Notes under the pieces: model-generated | Seen by the model: the letters and a program-made list of their open reading frames with translations, nothing else | Told to the model about the DNA's origin: nothing | Database searches by the model: none | Source of the DNA: Funneliformis mosseae | Taxonomy: Eukaryota; Glomeromycota; Glomeromycetes; Glomerales; Glomeraceae | Direction of reading: 5' to 3' | Length of the DNA: 14,950 bases | Assembly (NCBI GenBank): GCA_910592005.1 | Contig: CAJVPP010002410.1 | Coordinates: 1-14,950 of the forward strand | Shown: piece by piece, positions 9,433-14,950 of the stretch | Layout: every line of letters starts with the position of its first letter | Position numbering within the stretch: the first letter of the stretch is position 1 | Position numbers and translations under genes: made by a program

Positions 9433-10451
9433 ATGGGTAAAAATCCTGAACTTACCGTCATTGAACGAGCACAAATAATCAGACTATATAAAAGTGATCA
9501 CAGAAAATTCAATATTATTAGAATTATAAATCGATCAGAGTCCACAGTTAGAACAATAATTCAACAATATGAAGATTCAGATTACATATTAAGCAAAAAA
9601 AAAAGTGGTCAGCCTCTGTTGCTTAATAATAAAGATCACAAAATTTTAAAAAAAATTGTTAAAAAAATAATAAAGCTTTAGCTGATATAATACAAAAGAA
9701 ATTTTCAGCAACAACTGGTCAAGATATTTATATCAAAACAATTTGAAAGAATTTGCATCAAATTGGATACAATTCTTATCAAGCTGCAAAAAAACCATTT
9801 TTAAATGAAAATCAATGTCAAAAATGGCTAAAATGGTACTTAGAAAGACAAAATTGGATAGTACAACAATGGAGAAATGTCATATAGAATGACGAATCAA
9901 AGTTTACTCTTTTTTGTAATGATAGTCCTTCTTAAGTTTAGCGTGAACTAGGCATTCATTTTAATATTGAAAACCTGAATCTATCTATTAAATATGTTAG
10001 TGACAGAGTCATAGTTTGGGAATATTTTTCAGGCAAAGGATTGGATTCTTTAGTGAAAATAGAAGGAATAATCAATCAGCATGATTATATAAAAATCTTA
10101 GATGATAACCTGTTGCTATTTATTGATTCAAAGTTTTGTAACTAATCTTACAAATTTTAGCACAATAATGCATCCATTCATACAGCTAATGATGTTAAAA
10201 TATGGATTGCTAAAAAAAAAATTAAAATGTTAATTAACTGACCTGCTCAATCTCCAGATTTGAATCCCATTAAGTATTTTTGAAATCATCTTGAATGTTT
10301 ATTATATAACCATTTGGATTTACCTAAAAAACTTGCAGATTTAGAAGTATAATTAAAAGAAGAATGGAAAAAAATTCTGCAAAAAACTTACCTAAAATTA
10401 ATTGATAGTATATCTCAAATAATAGAAGCATGTATTGCCAATAATGGTTAG
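9433..10451 (+). pseudogene. Tc1-like transposase, inactivated
   Basis: The first 83 codons (9433-9681) are open and give the N-terminal helix-turn-helix: LTVIERAQIIRLYKSD, then INRSESTVRTIIQQYED, then KKKSGQPLLL, an AT-hook/GRPR-like linker. A frameshift in the A-run near 9660 shifts reading, after which NKALADIIQKKFSATTG follows. The catalytic core is recognisable. The first Asp survives in NDESKFTLF (9891), just after a Trp turned into a stop (9885). The second Asp is Asn in HNNASIHTA (10164). The third acidic residue, Glu in PIENLW-type motifs, is Lys in SPDLNPIKYF (10272). With several further stops, no active enzyme is made. Family transposases are about 340 residues, matching this span. 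Confidence 0.9.
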
Positions 10452-10494
10452 CTAACTAGATATTAATATTTTGTTAAAAAAAAATGATAATAAA

Positions 10495-10556
10495 CTATTT
10501 TTTCAAAACTGCACAAATTTATTTACTATTTTTTCAAAACTACACAAACTTATTTT
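10495..10556. repeat. 31-bp tandem duplication at the Tc1 right end
   Basis: Two adjacent copies, 10495-10525 and 10526-10556, each run CTATTTTTTCAAAACT, then CACAAA and TTATTT. The outer copy overlaps the right TIR. This doubles a possible transposase-binding sequence, and the left end has no equivalent tandem. Confidence 0.8.
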
Positions 10557-10567
10557 CAGGTAGTGTA

Positions 10568-10921
10568 TACCCACTCTATTGAAATAATTCTGCATCAATG
10601 TAATGAGTGTTCACTCAACAGGCCTATATTATTTAAGAGTAATTCTCCTGATCTTAAGAAATATAATTACATAGTGATCACGTTTCTCAGCCTCTGTGTA
10701 AAAATAGTACTCAAAGATACTTAAAAGCAACACGTCAGTGCATAGTTATTAATACTTATAAAGGATATTGCATCTCACATTTTAATCATTCTTATAATTG
10801 TTTTCCTCAGTTACTCCTGATTGATTTTCGCTACCCTGCACCTTCTACATTAATATCAAAGTTTATTATATTACTATATAGTCACAGCCTACTAACTCTT
10901 TCACAATAATTTTCTGCTGCC
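10568..10921 (+). pseudogene. LINE ORF2 linker with Cys motif before RNase H
   Basis: Directly after the Tc1 element the LINE frame continues as THSIEIILHQCNECSLNRPI. HQCNECS lies at 10593-10613. The C-x2-C with adjacent His is a small zinc-binding-like motif in this position of related LINEs, as far as I recall. The frame stays open to about 10720, where a stop precedes KQHVSA. The function of this linker is not established. Confidence 0.55.
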
Positions 10922-11366
10922 ACATATTTAGAATTCTATATAGACAGTTCCTTTATGAGCTTAGGTACTCTTTCTATAAGAATAGGTATAGCTTGACTAC
11001 AAACGAATTCATGTTCACCTATAGTTTTCTTTTTATTTGCATTAGTTATTACATTCCCCTTATCATCAGTAGCAGAACTAGTAGCAATTTTTACTACCAT
11101 CCTCGCAACCCTACAGAATTGCTATATTATCATCATAACAGATTCATAAGTTATAATCAGGCAATTCCACAATCTCAAAAGAATTTTGTGTCTTTCTCCA
11201 ACTACTAGATCCTGTTCAAAATTAATAATTTTTGATATGGCTGAGCCTCTTCAAGGTTATCAAATCACAGCATCTCAACATATACCTCTGTAAAGTTAAA
11301 GTACACTTAAGAGATATATTAAATAATAAAGTTGACCAACTTGTAAAGAACTCTTATGGGACAGCA
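10922..11366 (+). pseudogene. LINE RNase H domain, frameshifted
   Basis: RNase H removes LINE RNA from the RNA-DNA hybrid. TYLEFYIDSSFMSLGTLS starts at 10922, with the first Asp at 10943; family members have FYTDGS here. GIA-stop-LQTNS follows, with Trp to stop. VAELVAI carries the catalytic Glu at 11075. IIIITDS before a stop holds the third Asp. A frameshift then moves reading to the frame of 11232-11537, where LCKVKVHLRDILNNKVDQLV contains the last conserved Asp (VDQL, about 11335). All four acidic positions are thus visible, but stops and a frameshift separate them. Confidence 0.8.
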
Positions 11367-12190
11367 GCGCTTAGGTTTGATCTTTCTTATAGTGAGCATT
11401 ACTACTACCAATATAATGATTTGGAGATCTTGATACCCATATGTCTCTTCATGAAAAATATTATACAATCTATAATATATGATAAAATACAATACCTTCA
11501 TGTGATTGAAATGTATCAGCACTTAAACATTAACTAGAATGCCACATGTTTTTACATTAATAATAATATTACTGCAGTATATACATCTTATGAAGCCTTA
11601 GCAGTTTGTAAGAAAAACTCTAAAGACTTCTAAAAATGCTTTTCACTATGAAAATTTTAAAAGAGAGATATCTTGACATCTTTGATTCATCATAGTTTTA
11701 TGTCAAATGTGAATGCGTAAACAAAACCTTCTCTCACGTTTAGGAATGTCTGATTATATAGACTAGAATAAAGAATATTATATAAGACTCACAATAAGTC
11801 TTACAAAAAATTAATCCAGAATAATGGTTCAACTATGAATATTTTTAATTTACATATATGGTATATGTCTATTGAATGCTTCTCCTATCTATCTGCTTTT
11901 ATTAAAGGAATAATTTCTCAAATACTATACAATTTTATTCACAATATCATAGAGTCGAAGGACCTTACTTATGTGACACTTTCAGCCTTTATGCATCACT
12001 TTTTCGAACAAATGTAGGTAATATGGGTTGAATAATATTCACAATAAATTGTATTCGAAAAATCATACAATATTAACTTAAAAACAAAGAAAGAGAACAC
12101 TGCTGTAACAGGATATAATATTATAAGCTCTACGCCTTTTGCAATTATTAACGAATCAATTAACAAAATAGTCTGATATAAATCCCACTG
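11367..12190 (+). pseudogene. LINE ORF2 C-terminus with Cys/His cluster
   Basis: The reading after RNase H includes KCECVNKTFSHV-stop-ECL (about 11705-11752). Its C-x-C, later His and Cys resemble the zinc-binding cluster near the end of this LINE class. Another open piece (11835-12017) starts MNIFNLHIWYMSIECFSYL, is hydrophobic, and ends at a TAG. Beyond it KSYNINLKTKKENTA is still legible in a + frame, so the original stop codon probably lay near 12170-12190. The role of this tail in LINEs is presumed nucleic-acid binding. Confidence 0.6.
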
Positions 12191-12425
12191 GTTGGATTTT
12201 TGGTGCTGTAATGACTAAGCCCTTTCTCATTTAATTAGTTACTAGAATATAATATTTTTAGCTTAGATTAGGAATAGATTTTGAGAAAATGTAATATTAG
12301 TCTTAAATTAGTTTAGATTAAATAGAGATTTTTGTATTTTCTTAAATTTATATAATTTAACTTTGTTACTTGTACTTTGAATTTAATAAAGATCATGCGA
12401 AACTACTGCACTTTAAAAAAAAAAA
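12191..12425 (+). other. LINE 3' untranslated region and A-tail
   Basis: CTGTAATGACTAAGCCCTTT (from about 12207) begins a non-coding stretch. It runs to GCGAAACTACTGCACTTT (12397-12414) followed by an 11-nt A-run. That last block is closely similar to a block in both inverted arms (1761-1790 on the left). The A-run abuts the target-site copy at 12426. Confidence 0.65.
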
Positions 12426-12444
12426 TTTTTAAATGATAAAATTT
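12426..12444. repeat. Target-site copy 3 (3' of LINE, 5' of SINE 2)
   Basis: TTTTTAAATGATAAAATTT follows the LINE A-tail and precedes SINE 2. It is identical over 19 bp to the copy at 13045-13063. Confidence 0.9.
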
Positions 12445-13044
12445 CAATTTTAAGGACTCTTACATAAGTAAGAAAGTGATTAACCAATAATTAGTAGATT
12501 GGGTGACATCTTAAAATACTCTCGAGATGATTATAGTTGATAATAGACTGCATTATACTGCTATAGCAACTATCTAATTAAGCTGTCACTTAGAGTAAAG
12601 GTTAGGTTCAATTTCTGGATGAGTTTGACAATATGAGTATGATAGCCACTTACTTTTCTGAGATTCTATAAAGATGATAATATCTAAGCCTTTCTAATTA
12701 TGTGTAAAAAATACCCTAATATCAAGTAGAGATAATAGCGATTCTGATTAGTGTTGGTAAAAACAGGAAAAATAATCAACTAAAAATATCTGTAGCTGAA
12801 AGTGATTCTTCTATTTAAATTTAACAGTGGTTCTAAGGTTCAGTAATCCTGAAGATTTTGCTTCTGAGGGGTCGCCTGGGTAGCAATCCTTAGACTAGTA
12901 TATCGATAGAATTAGAGTTGATAATTAAGTCAGTTAAGATCTTTTCAGAAATTATGTCAGTATAAGTAAGGATTCACATGACTTGTGCATGTTATTTTCT
13001 TTACTAAATGACTTCTTTGGTATATCAAATACTAAAAAAAAAAA
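12445..13044 (+). mobile_element. SINE-like retroposon, copy 2 (longer, ~600 bp)
   Basis: It is bounded by identical 19-bp duplications (12426-12444 and 13045-13063) and ends in an 11-nt A-run. The last ~318 bp match SINE copy 1. The first ~280 bp are an additional 5' head not present in copy 1. In the head, GGTTCAATTTC (12605-12615) resembles a Pol III box B and could form a tRNA-like T-arm with wobble pairs. No convincing box A was found. There is no coding frame, so mobilisation would depend on a LINE enzyme. A non-tRNA or LINE-derived origin is possible. Confidence 0.75.
12605..12615 (+). promoter_or_regulatory. Possible Pol III box B in SINE 2
   Basis: GGTTCAATTTC compares with consensus GGTTCGANTCC. 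The flanking TTAGG and TCTGG can pair around a TTCAATT loop if G-T wobbles are allowed. Without a partner box A this is weak. Confidence 0.3.
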
Positions 13045-13063
13045 TTTTTAAATGATAAAATTT
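13045..13063. repeat. Target-site copy 4 (3' of SINE 2)
   Basis: TTTTTAAATGATAAAATTT follows the SINE 2 A-tail and is identical to copy 3 at 12426-12444. AATATATTAGC after it is the presumed original flank of the nested cluster. Confidence 0.9.
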
Positions 13064-13070
13064 AATATAT

Positions 13071-13432
13071 TAGCTATATATAATTTGATTAGTTAACCTA
13101 TTAGTCAAGTTTACCTAACCTGATCCAATCTGATTCAAAAAAAAAAATTTTTTTTATTTATTCGTTAAATAATATCAAAAAATATTTAATATAAATAATA
13201 ATATAATAAACAATTATTAATTTATTTAATCAACTTTGTTATTTCTGATTTAACAATAATAAATTATTCAAGAAGAATGATTGGTTGATCTAAATTTTTA
13301 TCAGATCAGGTCGGGTTAGGTCGACCTATTGACCTGACCTGATATCAACTTAAAAATTTATTGATTTGATCTGAATTTTTAGGTTAGTTCAGGTCAGGTA
13401 AACAAGTCAACCTGACCTGATTCAGAGCTCTA
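13071..13432. mobile_element. TIR element with GGTCA-rich ends, ~360 bp
   Basis: Left sequence GTCAAGTTTACCTAACCTGA (13099-13118) is inverted on the right as TCAGGTCAGGTAAACAAGTC (about 13389-13408). Inside is GACCTATTGACCTGACCTGA (about 13323-13342), another run of the same pentamers. The right end reads GATTCAGAGCTCTA, like the CATTCAGAGCATTA end of the element at 6754-7819, so the two may be related. The middle is AT-rich and non-coding. The left end is degenerate. AGCTATATATA (13072) and AGCTCTATATTA (13426) might instead be a longer duplication, so the borders are uncertain. Confidence 0.65.
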
Positions 13433-13533
13433 TATTATGGTAATAATAGTATATTAGTATAAAAAACACAAATATCAAGAAAGACTTAAAATATAGCTAA
13501 AATATAAAGTGATATATGAAATAATAAAATATT
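13433..13533. other. AT-rich spacer
   Basis: Nothing recognisable lies between the TIR element and the 18-bp repeat. Confidence 0.4.
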
Positions 13534-13725
13534 AGATTATATGTGGTATTCAGACTGTATTATTTAGATTATATACGATAATTAGATTATATTATTTAGA
13601 TCATATGCAGTATTCAGATTCTTTGTGTTATTTAGATTACATATAATATTTAGATTATATAAGATATTTAGATCATATGTAATATTCAGATTATATATGA
13701 TATTTAGATTATATGTGATATTATA
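13534..13725. repeat. 18-bp tandem repeat, about eleven units
   Basis: The units run AGATTATATGTGATATTT or AGATTATATGTAATATTC, mostly 18 bp with two 14-bp variants. TTT and TTC endings partly alternate, hinting at a 36-bp dimer. It has no coding meaning. It lies inside the core of the foldback-like element and is absent on the left side. Confidence 0.85.
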
Positions 13726-13735
13726 ATCTAGGTTA

Positions 13736-13781
13736 AGTGGGATACTATATATAATATAATTTATATTACATATATCCCACT
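13736..13781. repeat. 46-bp AT-rich hairpin with 9-bp GC-containing stem ends
   Basis: AGTGGGATA at the left and TATCCCACT at the right pair perfectly, enclosing alternating AT sequence that can extend the stem. It could be the collapsed ends of an internally deleted TIR element. No target duplication is evident. Confidence 0.7.
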
Positions 13782-14069
13782 ACCTGTTCAATAATTGAAT
13801 TAATGCTGATTAACCTTTGCAATTACACAAAAGTTTTAAATAAAAATAAATATTAATAGATTATTTCAGACTTAATAACAGTTTTTGTTTCTGTTTATAT
13901 AATAAATAATATAAATCTAAAATAAAATAAAATCTATTTAATACATATTTTCTTTATTTATATTAAAATTTATTATAAAAGTATTAATTTTAATAAATAT
14001 TTAAAAATATTTAAAATGATTTTAATTGTTAAATAAAATTATAAATAAATTTGTCTTGCAATATTATTA
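13782..14069. other. AT-rich core of the foldback-like element, right part
   Basis: This is low-complexity A/T DNA with no open frame, no tandem pattern and no match to the left core. I see nothing in it. Confidence 0.5.
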
Positions 14070-14950
14070 AAAAAAATAATAACTTTTAAATACTTTTATT
14101 TGATACTTTTTTTTTTTTTATAAAGTGTGATAATTTCGTGATATACATTATATTGATACAGTATTAATAAATTACACAAATATAATATTCAAAAAAAAAC
14201 AAAAAAATTTGAGAATTAATACAGTTACAAAAAGCTATTACTCAATGAATATATATTTACGTAATACAAAAATTTATTTATATATAGATTCGGATATATA
14301 GAACATTTTTACTTAATGCATAATAAGTGATTTACTTTAACCAAAGTAATCAAATTATCTTGTGAAGTTAAAAAAAAAGGTCTTGATATTAATAAAGTTA
14401 TAAAAACACATATTAAATATGATTATTAATCCAATTAAGATTAAATTTTATATGCAAATAGTATTACATCTGTTGAATAACTTTTACTTAAAAATGAAAA
14501 GTAATTGACTTTAACCAAAGTGTTCAAATTTTCTTGTGAATTTAAATAAGTGTAACTTATTTAGTAAAGTTACAAAAAAAATATTTCTACATAAATATAT
14601 TAATTCAGTCAATATAAAATATTAGATATAAATAGTATTAAACCTGTTGAACAATTTTCACTTAGAGATAAAAGGTGATTGACTTTGATCAAAGTGCTCA
14701 AATTATCCTGTAAAATTAAAAAAGTGTGACTTATTTAGTAAAGTTACAAAAAAAATTATTTCTATATGAATATTAATTCAATTAATATAAGAAATTAGGT
14801 GTAAATAGTATTGAATCTGCTGAATAACTTTTGATTAGCAATAAAAGGCAATTAATATTGACCAAAGTGCTCAAATTATCCTGTAAAGTTAAAAAAAAAA
14901 GGTTTGTAATATTAATAAAGTTACAAAAACACATATTACAACACGAATAT
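14070..14950. repeat. Right arm of the long inverted repeat (continues past window)
   Basis: In reverse complement this matches the left arm. First comes the junction (about 14070-14300), including GTATCAAATAAAAGTATTT, the A-run, GTGTGATAATTTCG on the + strand and the TTACTCAATGAA block. The ~175-bp array follows. Unit landmarks lie at about 14407, 14582, 14757 and 14932. Going outward, the order of unit types is hairpin-less, hairpin, hairpin, hairpin-less, the same as in the left arm read outward. The arm lacks the 153-bp MITE present on the left. The window ends inside the array, so neither arm length nor flanking duplication can be judged. Confidence 0.8.

Larger units (their letters stand above)
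9223..10565 (+). mobile_element. Tc1/mariner-like transposon, 1,343 bp
   Basis: The terminal inverted repeats start CACTACCTGAAAATAAATTT and, on the right in reverse complement, CACTACCTGAAAATAAGTTT. They are nearly identical over 26 bp, and a TA duplication flanks the element. The length is typical of Tc1 elements. It holds one transposase pseudogene on the + strand. It split the LINE between RT and RNase H; removal with one TA rejoins the LINE frame through IYYMYTHSIEIILHQ. Near-identical TIRs suggest a more recent insertion than the LINE. The right subterminal sequence carries an extra 31-bp duplication (10495-10556). Confidence 0.93.
2577..12425 (+). mobile_element. Degenerate LINE retrotransposon, carrying two nested DNA transposons
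   Basis: A near-complete non-LTR retrotransposon lies on the + strand. In order it has a 5' region (2577-2770), an ORF1 remnant with a decayed zinc knuckle, then ORF2 with APE-type endonuclease, linker, reverse transcriptase, a Cys-rich linker, RNase H and a C-terminal Cys/His cluster. It closes with a 3' untranslated region and an A-run (12415-12425). It is flanked by copies of TTTTTAAATGATAAA (2561 and 12426). Without the insertions at 6754-7819 and 9223-10565 it is about 7.4 kb. Many stops and several frameshifts make it non-autonomous. The style matches LINEs that are abundant in Glomeromycotina genomes, though this was not searched. Confidence 0.9.

Noticed and set aside
10993..11208. 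Plus-strand open frame of 71 codons as a separate small gene
   Set aside because: It overlaps the RNase H domain in a different frame. The motif-bearing frame there is the one with FYIDSS and VAELVAI.
11319..11522. Minus-strand open frame of 67 codons
   Set aside because: It lies opposite the + frame that carries the last RNase H motif (NNKVDQLV).
2549..13063. SINE and LINE sharing a common 3' tail that ends in TTTTTAAATGATAAA
   Set aside because: The same word also sits at the 5' junction of SINE 1 (2223), where a tail cannot be, so it is target duplication. Upstream of the A-runs the LINE and SINE ends are not alike.
1..14950. CRISPR array or bacterial operon
   Set aside because: The repeats are contiguous without unique spacers, there are no cas genes, and the coding remnants are eukaryotic LINE and Tc1 types.

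Overview
The window is AT-rich, repeat-dense eukaryotic DNA with no intact gene, tRNA, rRNA or CRISPR array. All recognisable coding signal is decayed transposon sequence. The style of the LINE (APE-type endonuclease, reverse transcriptase with a DMSKAY motif, RNase H, C-terminal Cys/His cluster), the Tc1-like transposase and the extreme AT content most resemble repeat regions of arbuscular mycorrhizal fungi (Glomeromycotina, Rhizophagus/Gigaspora type). That assignment comes from memory of family style and was not tested by a search.

Layout. The outer frame is a pair of long inverted arms. The left arm (about 222-1830) has seven ~174-bp tandem units plus a unique ~220-bp junction. The right arm (about 14070 to the window end) repeats junction and array in opposite orientation, with at least four units. 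This is the architecture of a foldback-type element. A 153-bp MITE (1454-1606) with an 8-bp target duplication sits in the left arm; the matching place in the right arm is empty.

Between the arms, a LINE of about 7.4 kb (2577-12425 once its insertions are removed, + strand) occupies most of the core. It carries an ORF1 remnant with a decayed zinc knuckle, then ORF2 with endonuclease, reverse transcriptase, RNase H and C-terminal Cys/His motifs, all broken by stops and frameshifts. Two related SINE-like retroposons flank it (2239-2560 and 12445-13044). The same 15-19 bp sequence lies at four junctions (2223, 2561, 12426, 13045), implying that LINE and both SINEs used the same short target in succession.

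Two DNA transposons interrupt the LINE. One is a hAT-like non-autonomous element (6754-7819) holding about fifteen 50-bp palindromic repeats, inserted inside the reverse transcriptase. The other is a Tc1-like element (9223-10565, TA duplication) with a dead transposase, between reverse transcriptase and RNase H. Removing either with one target copy restores the LINE reading frame. Right of the nest are a second TIR element with GGTCA-rich ends (about 13071-13432), an 18-bp tandem repeat (13534-13725), a hairpin (13736-13781) and AT-rich DNA.

Inferred order: foldback-like element first, then the LINE, then the SINEs, hAT-like element and Tc1. Most stop codons and lost catalytic residues are explained by C-to-T or G-to-A changes, suggesting deamination of methylated cytosines.
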